64,000 bases of DNA from Ulota crispa. Lineage: Eukaryota > Streptophyta > Bryopsida > Orthotrichales > Orthotrichaceae. Of the stretch, positions 1 through 12,275 are shown piece by piece. Both the position numbers and the translations under genes were made by a program. Position 1 is the stretch's first letter; each line of letters opens with the position of its first letter. The stretch covers positions 20,913,428-20,977,427 of the forward strand of contig OY987246.1 of the NCBI GenBank assembly GCA_963920765.1, read 5' to 3'. The notes under the pieces were generated by a model, which saw only the letters and a list, made by a program, of their open reading frames with translations, ran no database searches and had not been told where the DNA came from.

Positions 1-486
1 CGCCAGTAGAGTAAAGTATGAGATGTTAGAATGCATTTTTTTGTGCGATGAAATGCACTGGAAATCTGCTAATGAAATGCGCCTGTAATTTGCTGAACTT
101 GTTGCTCAAATCTTTGTGCATCGGTTTCTCCTATTTTTTTCTTTTTCAGGTGGTCGTTCCTTTCTTTAGAACCGTAATTTGCTTTTACATCTTGCTCTGG
201 ATCCTGTGCACCCGGCAATTAGTGGGATTCTAGCCTGCTTATTTACCTGCTGCACAATCATTTGGGTTTCTCAAGTGAAGAATTTACTGGATTGTGTGAT
301 TTTGGAGGATTTTAGGTATTCAAGCTTTCTAAATTTTCATTTTTGCCTTACATGTATTGCAAAGGATAAAACTTGAACACCTTCAAGTACTCAGGTACTA
401 CATTTGTTGTCATTGTTAGGTTACCTTGAGTCTCTCTTGAAAGTTGTGTGAAATTGTGTAGTAAAAGTACTTGATTGATTGTTTAG
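1..486. other. Non-coding start of window, probably intron upstream of the eL28 exons
   Basis: No convincing exon is visible. The stretch ends in a splice acceptor (AG at 485-486) that opens the first recognisable eL28 exon in phase 1, so it is most simply read as intron. The N-terminal half expected of eL28 is not recognisable here. It is either left of the window or missing. Confidence 0.5.
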
Positions 487-924
487 GGTTGGCAAACAGG
501 AAAAATGTCGGTATTGCATCCGTTGAAGGTCTTTCTGTGGTGTTGACTACCTTGAAGACCAAGAAGAGGAACCAGTCCGTAAAGTCACGTCACAATTCTC
601 ACTTGAAGGAGGATTCCTGCAAGATGGTTAAGATTATTGTCAACCAGGTACTTGCATTTTGTTAGATTGTTGAATGTAATTGTATTTCTATATGATAATT
701 CTTTGCTTTGCAGCTTTGTTTTTATTAGAGCTTCAAGAGAAACACTATTTTAATAGACACCTTTGCTGCTGAGTGTTAACTTGCTGAAATGTTCACTGAT
801 GTAGGTTGCCACTAAGGGTTACATGGCTCATTTGAAGGCTGCCTCTCTAGCCCATTTGGTTGCTATACACAAGAGCTTGCACATGATCAAGGCCGGTGCC
901 ACCAAGAAAAAATCAAAGACTTGA
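487..924 (+). CDS. RPL28: 60S ribosomal protein eL28, last two exons (partial gene or captured fragment)
   Basis: eL28 is a cytosolic large-subunit ribosomal protein. Two exons are seen. The first, 487-647, is preceded by AG and ends CAG before GTACTT; it begins GLANRKNVGIASVEG and includes VVLTTLKTKKRNQ. The second, 805-924, follows an AG and encodes VATKGYMAHLKAASLAHL through to a TGA stop at 922-924 after a basic KKKSKT tail. The order matches the plant eL28 C-terminal half (GLANKK..., VVL.TTKTKK..., ANQV, DLKKAALARLSA). Both exons are open and joined in phase 0. The N-terminal exon(s) are not in the window. The protein is more diverged from remembered plant copies than usual for a ribosomal protein. 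Helitron coding sequence starts only about 50 bp after the stop, so this may be a fragment carried by the Helitron or a host gene that the Helitron landed beside. Confidence 0.82.
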
Positions 925-974
925 ACTTTGGCAAGACAGTGAAGTAGCTGTGCTTTCTATTTTGGATTAGTCTC

Positions 975-3900
975 ATGTCCAAAAGTCCACGATCCCGCAA
1001 AAATAGACTTGCATGCGAACGTCGTGCAAAGCGCACATATGCTGAGCGTGATGCAGAGAACGCAACGCGGCGCGCCAAATGTATAAATCACCAGGAGTTG
1101 GAAGCTGCACGCGAAAATCTGCCCAAGGCTCGCGTAGATGATCTCAACAAAGATGATGAGTTCCACGTTGTCCAACTTGGTGCTACAACTGAAGAGGAGA
1201 CAATGGTAGTTTGCGAACAAAATCGGCAAGCGTTGCAAGCACTGGTGGAGGTACCATTAGCGCGACGTGTGGTGGATGGCTTGGCTGGCGGTCTTCGACA
1301 TGCTTTTGGGCGTATGAACAGTGTCTGCATCGCATGCAACGCTTTACATTGGGTTGAGGAGCGAGTCATTGGATGGGGCTCTACTATGGCAAACCCAATC
1401 TTCACCATGTGTTGCAAGCATGGGAAAGTTAGCCTTGGAGCATTGAGCATAGCTCCTGAGCCTTTGCAAAGTTTGCTGTTGGGTGGCACACAAGAGGCAA
1501 AGAAATTTTGTAATTCAATTAGGGCTTACAACAGCGCTTTGGCATTCACGTCCCTTGGAGCAAATATAGATCAACGATTCTCCCAAGGTGGTAACTACAC
1601 CTTCCGACTATAAGGCGCGTTATATCATTGCGTGGGTAGTCTTTTGCCAGCCAAAGGGGACAACCAAAAATTTGCGCAATTGTATATTGCGGACAATCAA
1701 GCTGCGTTCAACAGTCGAATGGTGGCCTTCAAAAATTTGGACCAAAACTTGGTGGAAAGACTTCAAAATATGTTAAGTCAGCACAATCCATATGCACAAC
1801 TTTTTGAAAATGTACGTGCACAATTGGCTGTGCAATCGGCAATCAATTTGGAACTTTGTCTTTTAACCTTGCGATCTAAGGACAAGCAAATGTACAACAC
1901 TCCAACGGCAGATGAGGTAGGCGCTATTATGGTTGGAGATGGCCATGATGGTAGTATATCCAAGAGAGACATTATTTTGAAGAGGATAAATGGGCCTCTT
2001 CAGCGGATATCCGCATTGCATTTTGCTTATTCGCCCTTGCACTATGTGCTTCTTTTCCCTTGCGGATGTCAAGGGTGGTCTCCAAACATCCCCTTGCGAG
2101 GCTTTGATGAAAGATTTGAGGAAGTGGATCAAACTGCTGTCAGGGGTAGAGGTGGGTCACGTAGAGTAACACAGATGCAGTTTTATGCACATGTGCTCCA
2201 CCCACGCAATCGGCACAACCACATTTTCTATGCAGGTCGCCTCTTACAACAATATATGGTTGACGCATGGGCTTGCGTTGAGCAGAACCGACTCAAATTC
2301 TTCCAAGACAACCAAAGGGACCTGCGATGTGAGCTATATAGTGGGGTCATGGATGCACTCAATGCTGGCAATCATGATGCATCACAAATTGGTCAAAAAT
2401 TCATTTTGCCGTCATCGTTTGCTGGAGGTAGACGTCAAATGAATCAATTATACCAGGACGCAATGGCCATTGTGCGTATGCATGGACGTCTCCATCTAAT
2501 CCTAACATTTACATGCAATCCAAAGTGGGCAGAGATTATAGCTGAATTATTACTTGGGCAAATTGCAAAAGAGCAACCAGATTTAGTCATGCGCGTATTT
2601 GAGATGAAATTTGAAGAGCTAATGACAAATTTGAAAGACCACAAGATTTTTGGGATAGTGATGGAGCAGATTTGGGTGATTGAATTTCAAAAGAGAGGTT
2701 TGCCGCATGCGCATATCTTGCTGATCCTTAACGCGCAATCACAATTGAGAACTGTAGATGAAATTGACTCGGCTATATCTGCAGGTAAGTTTACTTGCTT
2801 TTCTTTTTACAATGTTTTATGCAATAGGATCATTGTTTTTAGCCCAAATTTTGTAGAGTAGCTGGAGTATCTTGCTAAGCCATAGGCTCTGATATTAGAG
2901 AAGATGATATGATAATAATGTTGGGTATGTGCAAATATAGAAGGTTACATGAAAATGATTAGATTGTAGACTACTAAGCTATTTTGAACCTCAATCTTCA
3001 TGGCAAAATTGTCACTAATTTTTCCAATTCATTATGTTATTTTTTGTGGTTGGGGATCTAGCAAGTGAGAGAACATTGGACTTCACATCAACGTGGGCTT
3101 TGTGTTCATCTTGATATCCATAGCTATGGCGCACAATTTGCACATTCTTGAACAAGTATGTTTCATCTTTCTAACTCAATGATTAATAGTTTCAACAAAT
3201 AAGTTGTGTTTTCAATTATGATGCATCTACTTGGCTATGTGTGCAGAAATCCCAGATTCCGTTACCCATCTGGAGGCGTACGAGACAGTGACACAATGCT
3301 TAGTGCACAATCCTTGCGGCGCATTCAATCCAAACGCCCCCTGCATGGAGGATGGTAAGTGCACAAAGCATTATCCTCATAATTTTGCCAGAAAAACAAA
3401 AACAGACAACAATGGCTACCTTGCGTACAAGAGAAGAGATAATAGACACTTTTTTGTGGATAGCAAGGGCAATTCAATTGATAACCAATGGGTTGTACCG
3501 CATAACGTTTATCTAGCAACTAAGTATAACGCCAATATAAATGTAGAGGTACGATGTTGTTTTATCACACACTTTTTATTTCATGTGAAAACATTCATTT
3601 TACAGTGTGGCCATGTCTACTTTAGTGACGGTGTTTGTTGACGTTTACCGGATTGATTGTTATAGAAGGAGCTCCAAATATACATGCAATGGATCATCTA
3701 CCAATTTGACCACAAGGCTGTGCTTTATGTGCATGACAACAAAGAGTGGCCAAGATCAATTTTGTTACAAACATTGGACGATGAGATCAAATTTGTTAGA
3801 AACTTTGGAAAAAGAGACTTTGGACAATGAGACTTTGGACTCTATTGGGTGGTTTCTTCTTGCTCATTGTACAAAAAACAACTATCATCATGTTTGATGT

Positions 3901-4881
3901 CCTCTTGAGAAACAACGTGGCTCTATAAAGACATCAAAAGGCCACTTGGCACTCTTGGTGTTGTCCACATGATTGAGTCAATCAAACTTGCATACATTTG
4001 GCTCTTTGCTTTTTATGCAAATGAGATGTGTTTTCTTCACTAGCATAGCAAGTTCATGAATGATGCTATAGCTCTTATGGAAATGCTATAGATTCATTGA
4101 AAGGTTAGCTGCTATTTTATGTATTTTTTTTTCAAAATACCTCTTTTTTTATCTAAACTCATTTTATTGTGCGCAGGTTTGCTCATTCTTTACAGTTGTG
4201 AAGTACCTCTTTAAATATGTTTATAAAGGTCACGATTGTACAAATGTGGTTTTGCAAAGTTATGATGAAATTCAACGATACATTGACGCACGCTACATCT
4301 CTGTGTCTAAAGCAGCTTGGAGACTTTTTGGGTTCAAAATGCATGATCAATCTCCGCCAATTCAATGTCTCCAGGTACATTTGTCCAATCAGCAGCGTGT
4401 GACATTCAATATAGATGGTAGTTTGGCGGATATTGTTGCTGCGGATCAAGCTAGAAAGATAATTTTAACATAATAGTTTGAAGCAAATCAAACCATTCCA
4501 TTGGCCCAAGAAAAGTCCTATTTGGACTTTCCTTCACACTTTACTTGGCAAGCCACTGATAAAAAATGGGTGATTTGAAAAAGAGGATACTCAATTGGTC
4601 ATCTGTATTTTGTAAGCCCTTTGGCAGGCAAGAGGTATTTCTTATGCACGTTGTTAACCGTGGTAAGAGGTGCTACATGTTTTGAAAGTTTGCATACCTT
4701 CAATGGCAAAACTTTCAACTCTTTTAAAGCTGCGTGTATTGCACTTGGACTATACAAAGATGACACAGAATGGGAGCGTTGCTTAGGAGAAGCAGCAAGG
4801 ATGCAATTTGGCTCTCAACTCCGATCCCTTTTTGTGACCATCTTGATACATGGACCTCTAGCAAGTCCCTTAAAGCTTTGA
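975..4881 (+). pseudogene. Helitron Rep (HUH-Y2) domain and linker, frameshifted
   Basis: Rep of Helitrons nicks and rejoins DNA during rolling-circle transposition. Blocks in order: basic N-terminal region (975-1613); after a frameshift, IGSLLPxxGDxxKFxQLYI-type block (1632 on); long Rep core to 2784 with the HUH motif in KRGLPHAHILLIL near 2695-2725; intron 2785-3246 splicing A|EIPDSVTH; zinc-like block NPCGAFNPNAPCMEDGKC; WVVPHN; intron 3549-4176 splicing NINVE|VCSF; then the two catalytic tyrosines in KYLFKYVYKG at about 4200-4230. DARYISVSKAAWR and a VHLSNQQ block follow to 4473. After another frameshift, the linker GKRYFLCTLL...EWERCLGEA runs to 4881. HUH and both tyrosines are kept, but frameshifts at about 1613-1632 and 4473 and stops in the linker make it a pseudogene. 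Confidence 0.88.
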
Positions 4882-5086
4882 CAAGACCTTTGTGAAGACA
4901 TGTCAGATGATTGCTCTCACCAACTGCGTCAAATCGGAGTCAAACAAGCGTCACAAGACTAGATACATAGTCTTGCTTTGAACCTCATTGCTCAACTTCT
5001 TGCAACTTATGATAAGTTGTTAGAGGATTTTAATCTGCCACAACCTGCATTTTTGTTGGAAGAATTGCAAGGAATCAAGTTCATTT

Positions 5087-6546
5087 TTGAGGAGCTTGAT
5101 AGAAAATGTGGAAGAGTTGAGAGAAAAGATTCAACGGCAAATTCCCACTCTTAACATGGAGCAGCACGACATCTATGACAAAATCATGCAATTGTGTTCA
5201 CTTGACACGTGTGATAAAGTTAATTTTATTGACGGTCCTAGAGGAACCCGCAAGACCTATTTGGAAAATCTTCTCTTGAAAAGTATATGATCACAAAATT
5301 AGATTGCATTGGCTCTAGCTTTGTCTGGCATAGCTGCATTGCTTCTAGAAAAGGATGGACTGCACATTTGCGTTTGAAATTTCCACTGGAGCTAAATACA
5401 ACTTTTGTATATAGCATTCAAAGGCAAGGTGAGCTTGCTGAACTCATCCGTCGCACCAAACTTATCCTTTGGGATGAAGCACCGATGGTGAACAAGTTGA
5501 CATTTGAATCTCTTGATTGGACTTTACGCAACATCAGTGGGAAACATGTGCCGTTTGGAGGAATTGCTTTTGTAATGTGTAGAGACTTGAAACAAGTCTT
5601 GCCTATTGTTCCAAGAGGACTACGTCCAAATATTGTTGCGGTGTCAATTAAAGAATTGTACCTCTGGAGGCATGTTGAGGTGCACGCACTACGTCAAAAC
5701 ATGAGTGTTATGGGACCGGCTTTGCTTCATGATGACCTTGGGAATTGCACTTTTGCTAATTGGCTTCTGGCACTTGGTGAAGGCAAGCTTGACATGGTCA
5801 AAGAAAATTACGTTTGCTGCCAAAATTGGTAGTATTACAAGACCAAAGTTTGGAGGGTTTGATCACTGCAGTTTACTCAGGAATTGCAACTAGACAACAT
5901 GGACGAGAGTATTTTAGCAGCCGTGCCATTCTTGCCGCCCACAATGATGATGTGGCAACAATCAATGCAGCTGTGCTTGATAGAGTTCATGGGCAAGCTC
6001 AACAATTTTTGAGTGCTAACAAGGTTGATGATGCCAAAGGCAAGAACATGGTATCAACCAAATATTTGAATTCCCTAGAGGTTAGCGGATGGCCGCCACA
6101 TAAGCTCACAATAAAGGTTGGAACTCCTGTGATGCTACTTTGTAATCTAGACCCATCGAATGGGTTGTGCAATGGTACTAGATTAATTGTGCGGCGTCGG
6201 TCTCCCCGGGTTTTGGAGGCTGAAGTCCTTATAAGAGATCATGCAGGATTCATTGCATTTATTCCTTGAATTCCCTTGATCACCAAAATTTCTGGATTGC
6301 CTTTTGCAATACATCGCAAGCAATTCCCAGTTTGCGTTGCTTATGCAATGACAATAAACAAATTGCAAGGACAAACGCTCATGAAAGTAGGAATTTGCCT
6401 TACAAAGGATGTCTTTCTCATGGCCAGTTATATGTGGCTTTTTCACGTGCAACTGCTCTAGAAAATGTTTTGGTGCTTTTTGGTGCACAATCAAATCCAA
6501 ATGAGCCATTGATGCGGAATGTTGTGTATAGCAAAGCACTTAGTTA
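5087..6546 (+). pseudogene. Helitron PIF1-type helicase domain, frameshifted
   Basis: This is the SF1 DNA helicase half of the Helitron RepHel protein. LNMEQHDIYDKI leads into the Walker A region, which reads GPRGTRKT where the family has GPGGTGKT. After frame changes come TAHLRLKFPL, Walker B LILWDEAPM at about 5458-5485, PFGGIAFVM, LKQVLPIVPRG and LWRHVEV. From 5814 the C-terminal helicase motifs follow: NDDVATINAAVLDRV, HKLTIKVGTPVMLLCNLDP, GLCNGTRLIV, then AYAMTINKLQGQTL and, in another frame, HGQLYVAFSRAT, ending at 6546. At least four frame changes and two glycine-to-arginine changes in Walker A show that the enzyme is dead. Confidence 0.88.
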
Positions 6547-6948
6547 AGTGTGCAAGGTTTTGAAAGTTGCACTTTTTTTTGATGATTGGTTTTTGTGAGG
6601 TTGATTAGCCCATTGCAATGGAGTTTTGAAATTTTTGTGCAAGGTGGTGGCAATCCATGGCATGGGACTTGCCTCAACTAGGTAAATAGCCTTAACACTC
6701 TTCTACAATAGCTTTTTTGGTGATCTTGTGCAGAATAAGGTAGAGGTCATTTGTTGCTTAATGTTTATAGAAGTGTGCTTTTTGAGACATGTGTGAGGAT
6801 ATCTTTGGACATGGCAAGCATGATGATCCAAGTCATGCGCCTTTAGGCATCCGTCAAACTTGGCAAGTAGTTTCTTTACATGGTTGACAATATGCAACAA
6901 CTATACTAAAATTATAATCACGGTATTTGGCAATTGCGCACTTGCAAG

Positions 6949-7064
6949 CTGGAGCTGTACATTAAACAAATTCACAAAAATGTGGAGAGTGCTAAGAGCA
7001 AGCTAAATACTCTCCATGAGGATATGGAGCAGACACTTAAGCTGCAGCGTTGGTTGGCTCAAAG
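6949..7064 (+). other. Orphan exon-like segment downstream of the Helitron helicase
   Basis: The 116-bp stretch is bounded by AG at 6947-6948 and GT at 7065-7066. It has an open frame encoding a charged, probably helical peptide (LELYIKQIHKNVESAKSKL, then DMEQTLKLQRWLAQR), ending in phase 2. Its codon pattern looks like coding sequence, unlike the AT-rich DNA around it. I do not recognise the source gene. Helitrons are known to carry pieces of host genes with intron borders, which would fit. A 3' exon of another gene is an alternative. Confidence 0.4.
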
Positions 7065-7099
7065 GTACAGCGGCAATCTCATATTAGAATCTTAGAAAC

Positions 7100-9500
7100 T
7101 ACCAGTCAAAATATTGCTTCAACTAGTGATTTTTTTCCATTCTCACTATCTACTTTTTAGTTTTTACTTAATATGTGCTTAACAAGCTTTGAGAGTCCAT
7201 ATCCACAACCTAAAATTGCACAAGCAGGTCAAACATGGTGATAAAAACTCAATCAGACACTTCTAACTAAAGTGATATCGATGCTTTTGAACAGCCCTCA
7301 CAGACATCATATACGTGGTCATGGTTAAGAAGAGGTATCTTGCAATGGAATGTGTAGCCACGTTAAATTCAACCCACGGCAAGATCTCAAAAGTGTAGTT
7401 TGCACAAGTAAAAAAGAAACCCTTCTTCATGTGAGGCTCTTAATTTGAAAGTGAACTCTGTAATCCTAACTCTAGGTTTTTCTCCTTGGTTATGAAGCCT
7501 TTTTAAGTAAAGTTGATGCTGGTGGGAATGATGTATCATGGTGTTGGAGGGTGACAGCTACTAGAAGAATTAGAAACGCATGTAAAGTGACCTTTATAAA
7601 TAATTTCTCTAAGCCCCAAGAAAACTCGTCAAAACAACGAGTAGCATTACTAGTTTATACAAATGAACTAACTAAGGCGTAACTTAATCCATACTTAGAT
7701 TCATGTGATTTTTCACTTAGGAATCAGTATTACAAATAAAAAATGGAATGTAAGATTGATTTTTCTAGACTTCTGTTAATACTACACCCATTGTACTTCT
7801 CACGGGAGGATTATAATGCATTGCCTTGCACAATAGAATTAGAGCAACGCCTTTGTGGAGGCGGTCAAATCTCCATAAAGAAATTTTTGGTGAGGGCGTG
7901 TTACAATGAGTATGCTTGGTCAATTGGGACCTCCCCCATTGTGGGCCAAGAGGTTTGAATCTTTGCCAAATAAAAAAAAAGTTAATTTTTGGCAACTAGA
8001 CCCAGCCACTTAACCAAAATGACCAAATTAACTACACCTAATAGTGCATTTAGGTTGCCTTAACAATCAAATTGCCCTACCTTGGCAAAGTTACCTTATG
8101 ACTCACCTTTGGTCACCTAGAGAGACATGAAACTCTATGTATGCTACAATATTTTTTGATTTTGTCTAAAGAAGTTCCTTGACTTTTACGCTTGTTGCAG
8201 TGCCCAACTTCTTATTGCTTCTTCCATTATTTATCGTAGTAATTATTAACAAAAATTACTATAATTTCAATAAATATATAAATAGTGTGCAATGTCAAGA
8301 GATTAGTATGGAGCAACCTAAATGCACTATTTGGTGTAGCTTTAATTTATGCATCCCAGCACATTCAAAGCTCTAAGCATAACAATTGTTTCGATTGTGG
8401 CTCTTATGGTTACTTCTAAACAAGCTTTGTTCTTGAATATAGTGCAAAAGGGTTTCTACGTCAATCAACTATGGGCTCCAAACAAATTCTCCATCCACGC
8501 TCATCTAATATACCCTCTAAAAATTGGACTTGCCAATGCAAAAAAACATCTCGTCTAGTGTTGCAGTGGGGAGATCTCAACATGGTTTTTTTAGTTTCGT
8601 TTGGTCAAGGTAAAGCAACCTACAAACCTACATCCTAGAATGCATGCAAGTAAGGAAATTTTGGTTAAATTTGGAAAGAATGAACAATGTGTGCAATTCC
8701 ATCCAAAAACTACTAATATAAGCTATTTTTATCCAAAATCTAACAAACTATACTTTTGCTCAAAGAAGAATCTGGTAATTTTATTCATTTTTTCACCCAG
8801 TTTTTTTGATATAGTGGTAGCCAAAGGTAGTTTAACCCCTAAATGCCCAATCGACCATTTTCTAGTTGCTGCCCTTTTTTGTGGATTGCCCATGACAAAA
8901 AAAAAACTTTTTTTGAAAAAAATAAAAAATACCTTCATACAAGAAAGCAATTCTACTTTCCAACCTACTATTTGAATCATGTCAATCCAAGTTGAACTTC
9001 ACCAAGGAGAATTTTCCAAAGACAAACACTTCAATATTTGCTAATGTTCTAAAATATAGTATTTCAAGAAACTAATGATGTTCTCTTCTTCAAAAAGAAA
9101 ACATTTTTTACTTTTAGAATAGAATGTTAATTTCTAGCCAATCATATCAAATTTTATATTCCATGAATAAAATTTGTAGCTTTGATGAATACTAAATGGT
9201 AAATGCTTCTAAATTCATTACATAAGAATCCAAAACTTTTTTTGAATGTTTGATTATATGGATGATTATTGAACATCATGATTCTTGTTTTCTCTTATAG
9301 AAGCAACCTTCATCAAAGTTACAAAAGTATCATTTTATAATGAATTTGTGTTTTGCCCTTACCCCTTGTGCGTTTAGGGATCAAGGTAAGATTTGGCAAA
9401 AAATTGCCTCGAAAAAGAACTTTGGGTCCCATGCCTTCGCCCTTGCCTGTGGCCCCCTAGCCGAGTAACTTAAGGGGAGTGGGGATGTTGTTAAGAATAA
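7100..9500. other. AT-rich intergenic DNA with repeat remnants
   Basis: No gene is supported. Long homopolymers and short chance frames dominate. About 7990-8360 resembles 39990-40500 (both have a GTTACCT.ATGACTCA block, and both later a GGGGCAACTTAAATGCACT-type block), so it is a dispersed repeat of unknown class. Confidence 0.5.
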
Positions 9501-9796
9501 GGTAGGAGGTTCTAAAATGCGTTTAAGGGCTGAAACTGCATTTTGGAGAGGTGAAACTTCTTGAAATAATTTTTAGTTAATTTTCCTTGAAAGACAACAG
9601 TAATTGGCATCTAACCCAATAATTTTTGGAGTTTTGTGAACTTAGTTATGAAATTTTGAACTGGAAAGGCCATAGGTGCTCTAAAGTGGTGCACCTCCTC
9701 AAATGTACATCACCAGTACATTGTTGCATGGCTATGAAGATAACATATATAAACTGAGTACATTTGAGGAAGTGCATCGTTTTAGAACCTCCTACC
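9501..9796. mobile_element. 296-bp MITE with double inverted repeats
   Basis: The ends are a perfect 17-bp inverted repeat, GGTAGGAGGTTCTAAAA at 9501-9517 and its complement ending at 9796. A second inverted pair lies inside: GCACCTCCTCAAATGTAC at 9691-9708 against 9758-9775, with one or two mismatches. The flanks are TAA on the left and TTA on the right, which suggests a PIF/Harbinger-like 3-bp target but is not an exact duplication. No coding capacity. Confidence 0.6.
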
Positions 9797-10562
9797 TTAG
9801 TCCATGAAAATCATGTCAAAAGTCAAATATTCATTGGGCATTGGAGTGGACAATAATCCATGAGTGCTAGATAAAATACTTGACAAGCAGGGTGTAACAA
9901 GACAACAAGGAGGCCAAGAGGGGGTAGTGTGTTACGGTGGTGATTTTTCTTACTTTAAAAAAGGGAGGAATTTTTTCCCATCTAATAAATTTAACTTTTG
10001 AACATTGATATTAATAAAAACCTCCCTTCATTTGTAACTCAAAACATTAAAACACCTAAATTAAACAACAATTTATATTTAACAAACCATAAAGATTACA
10101 AAGGCTTCAACCTCTTGCCATAGGGAGAGGTCAATTTTCAAAGCAAAGAGACTTCCCCACCTTCCACGCTCCCTTTTATATCATCAAAATTATCACAAAG
10201 ATCAGTAGTCCATCAAAAAAATTAGAACTGACTTCTTTATCTAATTCTACTTTTCTATCCTTAATTTCATCTACAACCATTTAGAAAGTGAAACTCTTAG
10301 TCATACTTAGAAATATTTGGAGTATAATTTCATAAATTATCCAATTTCTTCGACTTGAGTTATCTTATTTCAAAATTACTAAATTCCAAATTTCAACACT
10401 TTGTTTATTTTTAGGAGTTCTCTAACTCCAAAGTACTCCAAATACGCTGTTCATCTAGGTGGAGTTGTTTTACTCTAATGCACAAATCTATTATCTGAAA
10501 ACACCTACCTCTAAGCAATATTTGTTTACTCACTAATTCATATTTCAACATGAATTTATCCA
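9797..10562. other. AT-rich intergenic DNA
   Basis: Nothing recognisable: no sustained open frame, no clear repeat border. Confidence 0.4.
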
Positions 10563-11692
10563 CCCATTAATGCATTCAATCATTAATAATCATGACCAAG
10601 GTCATACCATAATTGTCATCAATTCTCTCATTTATCAATGCATTCATTCATCAAAAGGTTGTGACAAGCAGTGAAAATATTTTGGATGAAGTGGCCTTAG
10701 CTTTTTTTCTAACCAAAAAATGGTTGAGTAGCAAGGATGGCTACATTTTTTTTACAAATGTAAAGTTGGGTGCTTTCAACCTTTTATCAAATCTAAATCT
10801 CATGATGGCTTAGTGAGAAATTAAAATATTGTACTAGTAGGATAAGGCAACATCAAGTGGAACCCTAAAATCTGGGCTCCTAATTCCAAACTTGTGTATA
10901 AAAGTTGGCTAAATATTTTACATGTTTTCAAAAAATACTATAGAACAATTAGCCACACCAATTTTGGTGTAGCAAAAAAGCAATAATTAGCACAAAACGT
11001 TTTCACTGGTGACAAGGGTTGTGACACAATCCCCTCCCTCAAATCATTCATTATTCTTATAGAATGAGCTAAGGTAATCCTTTGGAAAATCAATATTGCT
11101 TTTCCAAAAAGCTTCATCTTCAAGCTTTAGTTATGATCATTGAAGCGTGACTTTCAAAAACACTTTATCACTTGTCTATTTTGCATCAAAATAGCTTCAA
11201 TTGCTAAATCATTAGCATTAGTACATAAATTTCCACTCTCTTTGACAATAACAATAAAAAATAAGAACATGAGTTAAAGCCAAGTTCAATGTAAAAAAAA
11301 ATCAAGTCACATTTACAATTGCAAACAATCAAGTCAAACCTCCTTTCTCAAAAAGATAGTCATAGAAATAGCTACTTTGGAGAATCCTTTCTCAAATTGC
11401 ATATAATAACTAACAAGACTTTAGAAATACTTATTCCAATTTTATTTTTAGGTACCATCCAATCTTTAGTTACTTTGACATTTTGAGTGTCAACTAAAAT
11501 CCCATCTTAAGAAATAAGACAACCAAGGTAATCATTTTGGAATTTAGAAACTCACATTTGCTCATGTTGCCAAAGAGTTTAAGAGTTCTTAAAATTGCAA
11601 ATGCATTTTTGAGGTGATCCTTGTTTTATGCTATTGTCTTCGAATATATCAATATATTGTCTATAAATATACATACAATTTTATCCTAGCTT
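10563..11692 (-). mobile_element. Ty3/Gypsy pol remnant, left arm of a large inverted duplication
   Basis: Read on the minus strand, this arm gives a decayed reverse-transcriptase region. A VYL.DI-type block (about 11670-11640) is followed by YLGCLIS-DGILVDT and VKVTKDW at about 11530-11450, then a YYMQFEKGF-like block and NANDLAIEAILMQ-like residues near 11200, in the order of Ty3/Gypsy RT. Every block has frameshifts or stops. It matches, in reverse orientation, three pieces on the right (13334-13473, 15327-15518, 16465-16925). A 340-bp hAT-like MITE interrupts it at 10669-11008. No LTRs were found. Confidence 0.75.
10669..11008. mobile_element. hAT-like MITE, 340 bp, 8-bp target-site duplication
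   Basis: Terminal inverted repeats CAGTGAAAATATTTTG and, at the other end, the complement of CAGTGAAAACGTTTTG match at 14 of 16 positions. The exact 8-bp direct repeat GTGACAAG flanks it at 10661-10668 and 11009-11016. The other arm of the inverted duplication has the same sequence with a single copy of this 8-mer (complement, near 16800), which is the empty site. TIRs starting CAG and an 8-bp duplication are typical of hAT elements. No transposase. Confidence 0.85.
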
Positions 11693-12275
11693 TGATGAAG
11701 TAAAATTTCCATCTAAGTAGCAAAAGAATTTACAAGTCCAAAAAACACTATGACACACTTTTAAAGGCCTTATTTAGATCATTAACTCTATAATATGGTG
11801 AACGTTTCTAATTCATAGCAAGTCTGTTATTTAATTTGAAAATAATTATTTAGGTTGATTCATGAGTAATGAGTTTTTTTTTTTTTTTTTTCAATTTTAC
11901 CTTATTATGCATTTCACTGATGTATAGTGAATGTATTTCATTATCCTTATGAGGATTCCTTTTTTCATTTGTAAATGAGAAAGTGGAGGGACTTGGGTCC
12001 CCGATTTTTACCCTTTTATAATAGAAGACTTTCTATTATCCTCTTTCCATTGAGAGCTTTTCCTTATAAGCTATTCAAGTATAACTTGATGTAACCAGAA
12101 CATATAACTATATTATAAAAAGCAATATTGAACCTCCAAAGTTCAATTTTATCTCAACTCCTTGAATGCTCACAAGAACATTCAAAATGCAATAGTCAAT
12201 TCCACTAACCTCATCATTTTGTAATAATACTAAGTAAAGCTCTACTGGAATTAGAAAAATACCCGATGTCTTTAA
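11693..12275. other. Spacer between the Ty3/Gypsy arms, left part
   Basis: AT-rich DNA that may continue the minus-strand Ty3/Gypsy remnant (weak RT-like residues to about 11850). It includes a poly-T run at about 11873-11891. No gene. Confidence 0.4.

Larger units (their letters stand above)
975..7100 (+). mobile_element. Degraded autonomous-type Helitron (termini not located)
   Basis: A Rep/helicase coding region of Helitron type is readable almost from end to end on the plus strand, with spliceosomal introns at 2785-3246 and 3549-4176, but frameshifts and stops interrupt it. I could not identify the 5' TC end, the 3' CTRR end or its hairpin, so the limits are those of the coding region plus an adjacent orphan exon. 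The eL28 exons to the left may lie inside the element. Confidence 0.8.

Noticed and set aside
975..7100. Exact Helitron termini
   Set aside because: Several CTAG/CTAA strings occur, but none with a convincing preceding hairpin plus A-T insertion context, so no borders are claimed.
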